Source: Bacteroidota bacterium
Lineage (GTDB): Bacteria > Bacteroidota > Bacteroidia > UKL13-3
Reading direction: 5' to 3'
Length of the DNA: 64,000 nucleotides
Assembly: GCA_027487835.1 (NCBI GenBank)
Contig: JAIYCU010000001.1
Location: forward strand, 1 to 64,000
In this document: positions 1-8,920 of the stretch, piece by piece
Position numbering within the stretch: the first letter of the stretch is position 1
Layout of the letters: the number at the start of each line of letters is the position of its first letter
Made by a program: the position numbers and the translations under genes
Notes under the pieces: model-generated
The model's database searches: none
What the model was told of the DNA's origin: nothing
The model's input: the letters and a program-made list of their open reading frames with translations, nothing else

Positions 1-85
1 GAGAGCGGGATTCGAACCCGCGGTAGATATTACTACCTACGTCGGTTTAGCAAACCGGTGGTTTCAGCCTCTCACCCATCTCTCC
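1..85 (-). tRNA. tRNA-Ser (anticodon GCT), 3' end cut by window edge
   Basis: Read on the minus strand, the acceptor 5' strand GGAGAGA (79-85) starts the gene. The anticodon loop TTGCTAA gives anticodon GCT, which reads AGC/AGU serine codons. A long variable arm follows (about 22-42), as expected for a class II tRNA. The T arm GCGGG-TTCGAAT-CCCGC is complete. Only four bases of the 3' acceptor strand lie inside the window, so the last bases and the CCA end are missing. The first pair of the anticodon stem appears mismatched. Confidence 0.93.
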
Positions 86-327
86 GTGGCGGCTGAATTC
101 TTAAGAGGTGCGAATTTAATGCTCTGTCTTAAATTTGCAAGTATTATTTTAAGCAAACCCAAACTAAAAGTAAGATTTGAGTAATTTAACATTTTAGCCT
201 AAATATTAAGTCGCTAGTATTTAGTAGATTAATATGCTTTGCTTTGATTAAACTAAATTTTGTGCATAGCCTGCGTACGTTTTTTGACTAAAATATTGTT
301 GTATTGATATACCAATTCTAAACTACC

Positions 328-2931
328 ATGACCAAAGACCTGCTGAATAATTACAAATTTCGCGACCTTAAAATTTTTGGTTCAACCGAATGGCTTGCCA
401 ATAATGAGAAAAAGTATCGCTTGGTATTTGATGAGTCTGAGTGCTCATTTATTTATTGCGAATTATCCTTTTTTAATAAGCTTTTTGATGAAAACGACTG
501 GGACGTAAACATCAATTTAAAATGTATAAATAATGAGGATGGCACGATTGTTTGCAATTTAAGTGCAAGCAAAGCAATTACTAAAGATGAGAATATTGTT
601 TTTGTACGCGAAGGTTGGGGGGTTAAAAATCCAGGGAATTATTGGAAGAAGGGAGTCTATCGCTGGGAAGCTTGGATTGATGGGGTTTTTGTGGCAGAGC
701 GTCTGTTTTATATTATTGATCTTGGTGTTGTTTCGGATACGGTTAATCCCTTTTTTAATATCTCTAAAATAAAGCTATTTGAAGGTCCAGATACCTTGGT
801 AGAAAAAGCACAACGCAAATATTATTCTGTATTTAGTAGTGAAGAAACAAGATATGTTTGGTTGGAGTTAGAGATGGAAAATCTTATTTCGGAAGTGCCT
901 AGTTGGCCTTGCGAGTTGAATTTCCTTTTCCACACACATACTGGTCAGTTAAAAGGCTCAATTGATAAATTAACCTTCACAGATACCCGTGAACAAAAGT
1001 TTGAATTTACCATAGGTTGGGGAAATGAATTAAAAGGCACATGGGGCATAGATTCTTATACTATTTCTGTGGTTTTTATGGATCAAATAATTGCCAGCAT
1101 TCCCTTTGAGGTTGGGTTAGAATTTAAAGAACTAATGGCAATTGTTCCAAAAGTAAAACCTAGGGAGGTAATGCCAATTGCGGTTGTTGCCGAAGAAACG
1201 ATAGAAGCGGTGCTCAATGATTTGGATGCCTTGATTGGCCTTGCAGCCATTAAGAAAAAAGTAAAAGAGTACACTACTTACCTTAGCTTTTTGAAAATTA
1301 GAAAAGAAAAGGGTTTTGATGACAGTGAGAAAATTAACCTACATGCCGTATTTACTGGCAATCCGGGTACAGGTAAAACTACCGTAGCCAAAATGCTGGG
1401 TAAAATCTACCATCAAATGGGTTTGTTAAGCAAGGGACATGTGGTGGAGGTAGACCGTGGCGACTTGGTAGCCGAATACATTGGGCAAACAGCACCCAAA
1501 ACCAAAGAAGTAATTAAAAAAGCGAGGGGAGGGATTTTATTTATAGATGAAGCTTATGCCTTGGCGCGTAAAAACGACGACTCCAAAGATTTTGGAAAAG
1601 AGGCCATCGAGATTTTATTAAAAGAAATGAGTGATGGCGAAGGTGATTTGGCAGTGATAGTGGCGGGTTACCCAAGTGAAATGAATAGTTTCTTAGAATC
1701 TAATCCAGGCATGCGTTCGCGTTTTAGCATGTTTTATGAGTTTGCAGATTATTTGCCGCAAGAGCTTATGCAAATTGCGGAGTTTACCATGGAGAAACGA
1801 GGGGTTAAACTAAGTGAAAATGCAACTGATTATTTGTATAAAATGCTTGTTGATGCATACCGCGGCAGGGATAATATGTTTGGAAATGCACGTTATGTAA
1901 ATACGGTTATCGACGAAAGTAAGATGAACATGGGCCTAAGGATTATGACCGATAAAAATCCATCGGCCTTAAGTAAGGAGGACCTATCAACCATTCATAA
2001 AGAAGATATTCAAAAGATTTTTGAAGGAAAAGATAAAGGCTATGCCGATATTCCAGTAGATGAAGATTTATTAAAACAAGCGTTGGCAACCTTGCACCAA
2101 ATGATAGGTTTGGAAGCGGTAAAAACAGAAATTGATGAATTGGTAAAATTGGTTCGTTTTTACAGAGAGATTGGAAAAGATGTTAGGCAAAGTTTTTCTT
2201 TACATGCTGTTTTTACTGGCAATCCAGGTACTGGTAAAACCACTGTAGCCCGCATACTGGCTCAAATTTATAAAGCCTTAGGGATTTTAGAGCGCGGGAA
2301 TTTAGTAGAATGCGATAGGCAAGGTTTGGTAGGCGCATATGTAGGTCAAACTGCCATAAAAACTGCCGAGGTATTAGACAAAGCGCAAGGTGGCGTTTTA
2401 TTTATAGACGAAGCCTATGCCTTAAGTGAAGGGGGTGAAAATGATTTTGGAAAAGAAGCCATTGAAACCATTTTAAAACGCATGGAAGACAAGCGTGGGT
2501 CTTTTGTAGTAATTGCAGCAGGCTATACAGATAATATGCGAAGGTTTTTAGAAAGTAACCCAGGTTTACACTCCCGTTTTGATAGGGAGTTGAAGTTTGA
2601 AGATTACGATGCCCAGCAATTGTATGAAATAACCTTAAAAATGTTGCATGCCAATGCCGTAACACCAGATGAAACTGCTGCTGCGCACCTTAATAATTAT
2701 ATGACCTTTTTGCACAAGACCCGAAATCAGTATTTTGGCAATGCAAGAAATGTAAGAAAAGTAGTAGAAGAAACCATTAGAAACCAACACTTGAGATTGG
2801 CAAAATTACCTACTGAATCGCGCACCATTGAAATGATAAATACGATTTTATGGGAGGATGTTGAAGAATTTAAAATTGAAGATAAATCAGGTAGTGGTCC
2901 AAGAAGCATTGGTTTTAAGCAGCCTTCTTAG
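328..2931 (+). CDS. Double AAA+ ATPase of the CbbX/SpoVK type with an unknown N-terminal region
   Basis: This 867-residue protein has two tandem AAA+ modules. Each carries Walker A GNPGTGKTT (about residues 344 and 630) and Walker B with the sensor segment GG(I/V)LFIDEAYAL (about 400 and 688). Both modules resemble the CbbX/SpoVK branch, whose members remodel protein complexes using ATP. The first 290 residues are rich in aromatic residues and look beta-rich; I do not recognise a domain there. It may be a substrate- or partner-binding region. No signal peptide is seen, so it is probably cytoplasmic. It stands alone; its stop overlaps the stop of the convergent polyketide synthase gene by 4 bp. 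The family is clear, the target is unknown. Confidence 0.88.
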   Translation: MTKDLLNNYKFRDLKIFGSTEWLANNEKKYRLVFDESECSFIYCELSFFNKLFDENDWDVNINLKCINNEDGTIVCNLSASKAITKDENIVFVREGWGVKNPGNYWKKGVYRWEAWIDGVFVAERLFYIIDLGVVSDTVNPFFNISKIKLFEGPDTLVEKAQRKYYSVFSSEETRYVWLELEMENLISEVPSWPCELNFLFHTHTGQLKGSIDKLTFTDTREQKFEFTIGWGNELKGTWGIDSYTISVVFMDQIIASIPFEVGLEFKELMAIVPKVKPREVMPIAVVAEETIEAVLNDLDALIGLAAIKKKVKEYTTYLSFLKIRKEKGFDDSEKINLHAVFTGNPGTGKTTVAKMLGKIYHQMGLLSKGHVVEVDRGDLVAEYIGQTAPKTKEVIKKARGGILFIDEAYALARKNDDSKDFGKEAIEILLKEMSDGEGDLAVIVAGYPSEMNSFLESNPGMRSRFSMFYEFADYLPQELMQIAEFTMEKRGVKLSENATDYLYKMLVDAYRGRDNMFGNARYVNTVIDESKMNMGLRIMTDKNPSALSKEDLSTIHKEDIQKIFEGKDKGYADIPVDEDLLKQALATLHQMIGLEAVKTEIDELVKLVRFYREIGKDVRQSFSLHAVFTGNPGTGKTTVARILAQIYKALGILERGNLVECDRQGLVGAYVGQTAIKTAEVLDKAQGGVLFIDEAYALSEGGENDFGKEAIETILKRMEDKRGSFVVIAAGYTDNMRRFLESNPGLHSRFDRELKFEDYDAQQLYEITLKMLHANAVTPDETAAAHLNNYMTFLHKTRNQYFGNARNVRKVVEETIRNQHLRLAKLPTESRTIEMINTILWEDVEEFKIEDKSGSGPRSIGFKQPS

Positions 2932-4007
2932 GCATTGAAAATGCAAGTTTCTACAGTTAAGCCAGGGCCAAATCCTGCGGCAAAAACACTTTGGGTTTCC
3001 TTGTAGTCAGGTTGATTAATAATTTTATTTAAAACGTGCAAAATGGTGGTGCTACTTAAATTGCCTACTTCTTTTAAAACTTCATAAGAATGTTTCAAAG
3101 GGTTTTCGGTTTGAACCGAATTAGCTTTAAGTACCGTTTGAATGCCATCAACAATTTTTCTGCCACCAGGGTGAATGGCCCAATGCGTTATATTTTGAAA
3201 ATTAAAGCCATGTTGTTGCAAGGCATCAATCATTATACTACCTAAACCCTCTTCTATTAATTGCGGGATATAGGCGCTTAGGGTCATTAAAAATCCATCT
3301 TCATTAATATGCCATGCCATATCTGATTTGCCCTTATAAATTACCTTTGAATAGAAATTGCTAATTTTAAGAAAGCTATTTTCAGGTTGTTTAGTGCTTA
3401 TAATGCAAGCAGCAGCGCCATCGCCAAAGAGTAAATTTGCTGCCAATACATCTGTGGTAATTTGCTGGTTAAAATGCAAGGTGCAAAGTTCTACAGAAAC
3501 TACTAAAACCCGCGCATTGGGCCTTGAATTACAGATAGCATCGGCAATTTTAAAGGCATGAAAAAGGGCATAACAGCCCATAAAATTAACTGAAGTTCTA
3601 GGTGTTTCTGCTGGCAAGCCTAATGTTTGTAGAAGTATTAAATCTAAACCTGGAGCAGCCATTCCTGTGCAAGAAACCGTAATTAAGTGCGTAATTTCTT
3701 GGCCTTTCATGGATGCTTCACAAGCCTTTTGAGCGAGGGGAGGAGCATGTTCAAAATAGCTTGACATTCTTTTTGAAATTGGCACTTCTTGTCCTGTCTT
3801 AAAAAAACGCTCCGATTCATCTAGGTTCAACCCGAAATCTTTGAGTACACTGTATCTATTTTCAATGCCACTTCTGCCGTACATTAAGCTTAGTTTTTGT
3901 GCTTCTTTTGGTTCAAACCGATAACAACTAAGCATATAAGCTAGCAATTCTGCTTGCGAATATTTTTGGGATGGAAAAGCAAGGCCAATATTAGAAAGGT
4001 AACTCAT
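2928..4007 (-). CDS. Type III polyketide synthase (chalcone/stilbene synthase family)
   Basis: This 359-residue protein has the full Cys-His-Asn triad of the thiolase-fold type III polyketide synthases: Cys113 in VSCTGMAAPGLD, His279 in AIHPGGRK and Asn316 in KEVGNLSS, plus the GFGPG loop near 345-349. Such enzymes extend an acyl-CoA starter with malonyl-CoA to make pyrones, resorcinols or phloroglucinols. Its start overlaps the upstream UbiA-type gene by 17 bp, so the two are probably co-translated and may form a prenylated or membrane-anchored polyketide. No methyltransferase or oxidoreductase partner is adjacent. Starter and product cannot be read from the sequence. Two copies of the GGTT..AACC palindrome and one close relative of it lie inside the gene. 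Confidence 0.92.
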   Translation of the reverse strand: MSYLSNIGLAFPSQKYSQAELLAYMLSCYRFEPKEAQKLSLMYGRSGIENRYSVLKDFGLNLDESERFFKTGQEVPISKRMSSYFEHAPPLAQKACEASMKGQEITHLITVSCTGMAAPGLDLILLQTLGLPAETPRTSVNFMGCYALFHAFKIADAICNSRPNARVLVVSVELCTLHFNQQITTDVLAANLLFGDGAAACIISTKQPENSFLKISNFYSKVIYKGKSDMAWHINEDGFLMTLSAYIPQLIEEGLGSIMIDALQQHGFNFQNITHWAIHPGGRKIVDGIQTVLKANSVQTENPLKHSYEVLKEVGNLSSTTILHVLNKIINQPDYKETQSVFAAGFGPGLTVETCIFNA

Positions 4008-4884
4008 GCGTGTGTTTGATAAAGTAAACCGAAAGAAAATACAACACCATTACAATTGAAGATGTTTTGTTTAGCATCATGGTATATCTAAAATTGGCTT
4101 GGGATGGGTCATCCCATACTTTAAAAGCCCACCAAGTGAAAAAGGATACAATAGGAAAATTAAATAATAGAAAAAGGTAGAATAAATGAGATTGTTGGAG
4201 GCTAAAATAATGGTATCCCAATAGGCCACCTGCTAGTCCAAAGGCTAGTCCGCAAAATTCAAAGGTTCCTCTAATACCTAATAACATGCTTAAGGTATGG
4301 TCTCCATTTTTTTTATCGGCTTTGTGCTGATAAATCTGTGTCATGGGATAAACACCGGCAATTAATACAGAGCTAATAATTGCGGGAAGTAAATAATTAG
4401 CTTGCAATAATGCATTGTCAAAAGAACTGATTTGCCCAAATAAGAATACCAAACTATAAACAAAAGCGCCTTGGAAAAACATAACGGTTAGAAAACTTAT
4501 CAGGGCATAACGCTTTAACCTAACGACTTTCCAACTATACAAAGTGGACGCCAATACATAAATGAATAGGAGGAAAACAGCCAGCTTGCCCAGGAAAAAG
4601 TAAACTAAACTTAAGCCTATTAAATTAAAGATAAAGGATAACCATAAAACTAATTTACCAGCTTTAGGAGGGTTTTTTAGTCCGCCAATGCTGCCTTCAT
4701 CTTGGTCCATATAACTATTGTATGCATTAGAGGCAGGATAAATAAATAAATGTAAGGCCACAAAAAGGACTGCCATTTTAATTGGGTCTGGTGTTTCGCA
4801 AAGGGCAAAGGCAAAAAAGAAAACCGGTGTTAAATAGAAGGAAAACGGGATACGAAGTAGGATAAGGGCCTGCGCCAGGTTCAT
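3991..4884 (-). CDS. UbiA-family prenyltransferase
   Basis: This 297-residue protein is almost entirely hydrophobic, with about eight or nine membrane segments. It carries the two Asp-rich motifs of the UbiA superfamily: NAYNSYMDQDEG (residues 53-64) and D190-x4-D195 in YQHKADKKNGDHT. The family moves isoprenoid chains from a diphosphate to an aromatic or other acceptor in the membrane. It is the first gene of a two-gene operon with the type III polyketide synthase, which suggests that the polyketide is the acceptor; this is inference. The first motif is less acidic than the usual NDxxDxxxD, so substrate use may differ from quinone enzymes. Confidence 0.85.
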   Translation of the reverse strand: MNLAQALILLRIPFSFYLTPVFFFAFALCETPDPIKMAVLFVALHLFIYPASNAYNSYMDQDEGSIGGLKNPPKAGKLVLWLSFIFNLIGLSLVYFFLGKLAVFLLFIYVLASTLYSWKVVRLKRYALISFLTVMFFQGAFVYSLVFLFGQISSFDNALLQANYLLPAIISSVLIAGVYPMTQIYQHKADKKNGDHTLSMLLGIRGTFEFCGLAFGLAGGLLGYHYFSLQQSHLFYLFLLFNFPIVSFFTWWAFKVWDDPSQANFRYTMMLNKTSSIVMVLYFLSVYFIKHTHELPF

Positions 4885-4975
4885 TTGCTTAATTATTTCT
4901 TTAAAATATCTAAAGTAAGTCTTAAAAGATGGCTTTTGAGCAATAAGAGTATTACTTTATTGAGTGTAAATGTAA

Positions 4976-4983
4976 TAATTTCG
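4976..4983 (+). promoter_or_regulatory. Bacteroidota -7 box (TAATTTCG) upstream of the response regulator
   Basis: TAATTTCG fits the phylum's TAnnTTTG -7 element with TTCG in place of TTTG. It lies 18 nt before the ATG at 5002. The same variant stands before several other genes in the window. Confidence 0.45.
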
Positions 4984-5001
4984 TAGAGTAATCACAAACA
5001 T

Positions 5002-5718
5002 ATGGCACAAGAATCATTACCACATATTTTAGTAGTTGAAGATGATATTACACTTGCAACTTTATTAAAGGAAAATTTAAAACTAAATGCATATACAACC
5101 AGATTGTGCAAAGATGGAGAAGAGGCTTGGCAAGTTTATCAGAAGGAACGCTTTGATTTATGTTTATTAGATGTAAACATGCCTAAAAAGAATGGCTTTG
5201 AGTTGGCCAAGTTAATTAGGGAGCAAGATGCCTTTACCCCCTTGGTTTTTTTAACCGCCAATAGCAGCGAAGAAGATAAACTTAAAGGCTTTGGTTTAGG
5301 CGCAGACGAGTATATTACCAAGCCATTTAGCACCCAAGAATTATTGGCAAGGTTAAGAGCAATTCTTAAACGGTCTTCAAGTGCAAAACCAGAAATAGTG
5401 GTTAAAGAAGAAGTTTATGAATTGGCCGGAATGAAAATTGATATTCCCAATCATTTGGTAATGTATAGTCAGGGTGGAGAGAAACGAGTGAGTGGAACAG
5501 AAGCAGAATTATTAAAGTTGTTTGTTAAGAACAAAAATGTTTTACTTACCCGTAATAGTTTATTGCTAAGCGTGTGGGGAAGAGATGATTTTTATACAGC
5601 CAGAAACTTAGATGTATATATTAATAAATTGAGAAAGCTACTCAAAGATGAGCCCAATGTAGAGATAATAAATGTGCATGGATCTGGATTTAAGTTGATA
5701 GAAAATACTGCCAATTAA
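5002..5718 (+). CDS. OmpR/PhoB-type two-component response regulator
   Basis: This 238-residue protein has an N-terminal receiver domain (about 8-122) with acidic Asp14/Asp15, phospho-acceptor Asp57 (LLDVNMP) and Lys107 (ITKPF). A C-terminal winged-helix DNA-binding domain (about 140-232) follows, with the usual ending HGSGFKL. It is expected to bind promoter DNA when phosphorylated. The TPR histidine kinase begins directly after its stop codon (TAA then GTG), so the two are co-translated and almost certainly cognate partners. Its target genes are unknown. Confidence 0.93.
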   Translation: MAQESLPHILVVEDDITLATLLKENLKLNAYTTRLCKDGEEAWQVYQKERFDLCLLDVNMPKKNGFELAKLIREQDAFTPLVFLTANSSEEDKLKGFGLGADEYITKPFSTQELLARLRAILKRSSSAKPEIVVKEEVYELAGMKIDIPNHLVMYSQGGEKRVSGTEAELLKLFVKNKNVLLTRNSLLLSVWGRDDFYTARNLDVYINKLRKLLKDEPNVEIINVHGSGFKLIENTAN

Positions 5719-7737
5719 GTGCAGCGTATTCATACATATTTGTTGCGATTGTGTTTAAGCTTTGTTGCCCTTTTTTGCATGCACCACGCATATGGAATTC
5801 AACAAGATTCTATTTCACTTAAGTTGCAACAGGCAAGCGCCTTGGTTTATTCAAATCCCAATTTGGCAGAGCTTCAGTTAAGGGAGGTACTGCAGTATAG
5901 CGAAGAAAATAAAGAGTATATTACTTGGTGTGAGGCCGCAAAACAACTTGCTATTTTACAAATCAATGCAGGAAAGTTTAATCCCGCTGCTGCCGAGTTG
6001 CAAAAGGCAATACAGATTTCGGAGCAATGGAATTTATTGCTGTATAATGCACATTTTAAATACCTGTTAGGAAACACTTATCATGCGCAAGGCAAGCTTT
6101 CTTTAGCGGTAGAAAACTACTTAACAGCCCTTAGGTATTTTGAATCGGCTAAGGTAGAAACTGGCCTGCTAAATACTTACACCTCTTTGGCAGATGTATA
6201 CAGCCGACAAAATAATTTTAGCAGAGCTATTGAGTATAATTTAAAAGCCATAAAACTTTTTGAACAAAGAAAAGATAGATTTAGGTTGTTGAGTACGTAT
6301 GAGCAAGTAGGATTATGGTATGCAAGGCAAGGGCAAGTTAAAAAAGCAGAAGAATCGTATAAGAAGGCGCTTAAACTTTACCAAGAGTTAGGGAACAAAG
6401 CTGGCATAGCAGCCACTTATATCAATATGGGAGATTTGAGTTTCTCACTAAATGATTTCTCTTTGGCAATAAGCCAGTATTCAACTGCAAATACAGCTGT
6501 AAATGATTTAAAAATTATCCCTTTACAAATTAGAAGTTTATTGGGTTTGGCAAAATCACATGCCATGCTTAAGGATTATGAATTAGCAGCCATCGAATAT
6601 CGAAAAGCTACAAATTTAGCCAAGGAAACTGGGATGAAAATAGAGCTTGAAGAAGCTTATGAAGGGCTTGCAGATTTGTATCGGTCCTTAAATGATAGAC
6701 AAACTTCTAAAGCATATCAAAGTTTAAGTAACGAAATAAAAGATTCTTTATTTAATGACTCCATTCTTAGAAAAACTTCCGATTTGCAATTGCGTTATGA
6801 GGCAGAAAAGAAACAAGCCGAGATAGAGATTTTTAAGAAGGAAGATGAAATTAAGGCCATGCAATTGCGGCAAACCAATCAAGTTAAAGACTTTTTTATT
6901 GCCCTTTCTGTGCTTTTAGCCATACTCATATTTTTGTTTGTGTATTTCATTTCTGAGAACCGTAAAATCAACAAACAATTAAAACAAGGGCTAAATGAGC
7001 TTGAAGTTAAAAATCACGAGATATCTATTCAAAAAGAGCAATTAACCCAATTAAATCATGTTAAAGATCGCTTCTTTTCAATCATTTCACATGATTTAAG
7101 AAATAACCTTACCACCATGAAATTATATTTTGATTTGGTAAGTAATCCAGCCTATGATAATGCTTCCCAGAAAGATTTTGGTAAAGAGGTAGCCGCTTCA
7201 GTTCAGAACACAATTGATTTATTAGAGAACTTGCTCGTTTGGGCGAGTGGCCAAATTAAAGGGGTTCGGGTTGAACCTAAAAAAGTTAACTTATATGCAT
7301 TGGCCGAAGAAAATATTGGGATGCTAAAAAGCATGGCCATTCAGAAAAATATAACCTTGCATAACGAAACTGAATTAGATGCTTATCTCTTTGCAGATGC
7401 TAATATGGTTAATCTTATCCTTCGAAATTTGCTTTCAAACGCACTTAAATTTACAAAGGAAGGTGGAGAGGTAAGTATTTTATCTGAAGAATTTGATGCA
7501 TACCATCAAATTACCGTAATTGATAATGGGGTAGGTATTGATTTACAAAAGTTAGAAACTTTGTTTACTGCTCATATGAATGTGAGTACACAAGGAACGG
7601 CCAATGAAAAGGGAACAGGCCTAGGCTTGATGTTATGTAAAGAATTTACAGAAAAGAATGGAGGTAAAATTTGGGTGGAAAGCGAAGCTGGAAAAGGTTC
7701 TAGTTTTATGTTAACCTTTCCCAAATTTCTAGGATAA
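5719..7737 (+). CDS. TPR-containing sensor histidine kinase
   Basis: This 672-residue kinase has a signal peptide, TPR repeats over about residues 35-330 in the periplasm, a short coiled coil, one membrane segment (about 390-410), HisKA with phospho-accepting His458 (SIISHDLRNN), and a HATPase_c domain ending near 668 with N, G1 (DNGVGI) and G2 (GTGLGL) boxes. The start is a GTG abutting the regulator stop; the signal peptide begins here, which supports it. The TPR sensor suggests response to a protein or envelope signal rather than a small ligand; this is inference. The partner is the preceding OmpR-type regulator. Confidence 0.92.
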   Translation: MQRIHTYLLRLCLSFVALFCMHHAYGIQQDSISLKLQQASALVYSNPNLAELQLREVLQYSEENKEYITWCEAAKQLAILQINAGKFNPAAAELQKAIQISEQWNLLLYNAHFKYLLGNTYHAQGKLSLAVENYLTALRYFESAKVETGLLNTYTSLADVYSRQNNFSRAIEYNLKAIKLFEQRKDRFRLLSTYEQVGLWYARQGQVKKAEESYKKALKLYQELGNKAGIAATYINMGDLSFSLNDFSLAISQYSTANTAVNDLKIIPLQIRSLLGLAKSHAMLKDYELAAIEYRKATNLAKETGMKIELEEAYEGLADLYRSLNDRQTSKAYQSLSNEIKDSLFNDSILRKTSDLQLRYEAEKKQAEIEIFKKEDEIKAMQLRQTNQVKDFFIALSVLLAILIFLFVYFISENRKINKQLKQGLNELEVKNHEISIQKEQLTQLNHVKDRFFSIISHDLRNNLTTMKLYFDLVSNPAYDNASQKDFGKEVAASVQNTIDLLENLLVWASGQIKGVRVEPKKVNLYALAEENIGMLKSMAIQKNITLHNETELDAYLFADANMVNLILRNLLSNALKFTKEGGEVSILSEEFDAYHQITVIDNGVGIDLQKLETLFTAHMNVSTQGTANEKGTGLGLMLCKEFTEKNGGKIWVESEAGKGSSFMLTFPKFLG

Positions 7738-7743
7738 TTTCTG

Positions 7744-7751
7744 CATATTCG
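7744..7751 (+). promoter_or_regulatory. -7 box variant (CATATTCG), 4 nt before an ATG
   Basis: The octamer fits the -7 element variant seen at 21909-21916. Its last base is only 4 nt from the ATG at 7756, so transcription would begin at or next to the start codon, giving a leaderless mRNA. No clear -33 TTG is present. Confidence 0.35.
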
Positions 7752-7755
7752 TAGC

Positions 7756-8151
7756 ATGAAAAAACTAATTGTTGTTTTAGGTTTACTCGCTACTTTGAGT
7801 GCATGTTCAGATGCGCGTCAAAAATTGGCTGATACATTGGATAAAGAAGTAATGCAAATTCATGATGAAATAATGCCTCAAATGAGTAAAGTTTTGGCTT
7901 ATAAAAAGCAAATTAATCAGAAGTTAGATTCATGTCAAAACCAAGCCTGCAAAGACAGCTTACAACAAATATCTTATTTATTAACAAGAGCAGACGAAGA
8001 CATGATGCAATGGATGCGCACCTTTGAGCATCCCGAAGGGTTGGATACTGCAGAAGCTTATTTAGGGGCGCAAAAAGATGCAGTAGTTAAGGTAAAAGCC
8101 GAAGTAGAAGAAGGCATTACTGCCGCTGAAAAGTTTCTAGGCATTAAATAA
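7756..8151 (+). CDS. Small putative lipoprotein, helical
   Basis: This 131-residue protein begins with a lipoprotein signal ending in LSAC (Cys17), so it is likely anchored in the outer or inner membrane. The mature part is helical and charged, with a pattern around KEVMQIHDEIMPQMSKV (residues 30-46) that I associate with a small, uncharacterised Bacteroidota lipoprotein family sometimes labelled viral A-type inclusion protein. That label is uninformative and I do not use it. Two Cys residues in CQNQAC may form a disulfide. It lies 18 bp after the kinase stop. The last 8 bp overlap the convergent LuxR-type regulator. Confidence 0.75.
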   Translation: MKKLIVVLGLLATLSACSDARQKLADTLDKEVMQIHDEIMPQMSKVLAYKKQINQKLDSCQNQACKDSLQQISYLLTRADEDMMQWMRTFEHPEGLDTAEAYLGAQKDAVVKVKAEVEEGITAAEKFLGIK

Positions 8152-8794
8152 TTAACCGATTTTTACCAGCCTTGTTGAGTGCCTCAGTTCTAGAGCTAAC
8201 CTGCATTTTTCTATAAGTATTTTCTATGTGCTTTCTCACTGTACCATAACTAATGAAGAGATTATCTGCAATTTGCTCATAGCTTAATCCTTTGGCAAGG
8301 TGCTGCAATACTTGCTTTTCTCTATCTGTTAAACTAAAGCTTTCTTCATTTTCTAAGGGTTGTATATTTGTGTTTAGCTTTAGTAGTTGCAAGGTTCTTG
8401 CGGCAATACCAGCACTCATTGGCGCTCCACCTTCCAAAATTTCATAAATTGCCTTATGAATTTTTGCGGGAGATTCATCCTTCATAAGGTACCCACCAGC
8501 ACCTGCCTGAATGGCATTTAATAAGTGTTGGTCGTCATTAAAAATGGTACTCATAATGATTTTAATTTGGGGCCAACGCGTGCTAATTTTTTCGGTGGCT
8601 TCCAAGCCATTCATCATGGGCATTTCAATGTCCATTAGTAATACCTCAATTAACGCATCTTTTTCTAAAAAATCAATTGCCTCTTGGCCGTTGGCCGCGA
8701 TAAATTTTACCTCAAAATCGGGAGATAATAAAAGTTTATTTTTTAAAGCAAGGGCCAAACGCTCTTGGTCTTCTGTAATGCCAATTCGTATCAT
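8144..8794 (-). CDS. NarL/FixJ-type (LuxR) response regulator
   Basis: This 216-residue protein has a receiver domain with Asp9, phospho-acceptor Asp55 (LLMDIEMP) and Lys105 (YLMKDES). A LuxR helix-turn-helix over about 148-212 contains LTDREKQVLQHLAKGLSYEQIA. No kinase is next to it on this strand, but a HisKA_3-type kinase, the usual partner class for NarL regulators, lies 1.8 kb away (10618-12534). The two flank a pair of secreted unknowns that start 127 bp upstream of this gene in the opposite direction. They are likely targets, by position only. Confidence 0.92.
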   Translation of the reverse strand: MIRIGITEDQERLALALKNKLLLSPDFEVKFIAANGQEAIDFLEKDALIEVLLMDIEMPMMNGLEATEKISTRWPQIKIIMSTIFNDDQHLLNAIQAGAGGYLMKDESPAKIHKAIYEILEGGAPMSAGIAARTLQLLKLNTNIQPLENEESFSLTDREKQVLQHLAKGLSYEQIADNLFISYGTVRKHIENTYRKMQVSSRTEALNKAGKNRLII

Positions 8795-8920
8795 AGGGTA
8801 ATTGTGTTACAAAGCTAAGGCCTTAATCAAATTTAAAAATACGCAATTCTGCGTATAGGTTTCACTCCCGCCTAAAAATAAATTTGTTTTAACATTTTAC
8901 CCAACTTTAAAAATCAACTT

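Noticed and set aside
86-327. Regulatory RNA or riboswitch before the AAA+ gene
   Set aside because: The 242-bp spacer is AT-rich with no stable hairpin or conserved core that I recognise.
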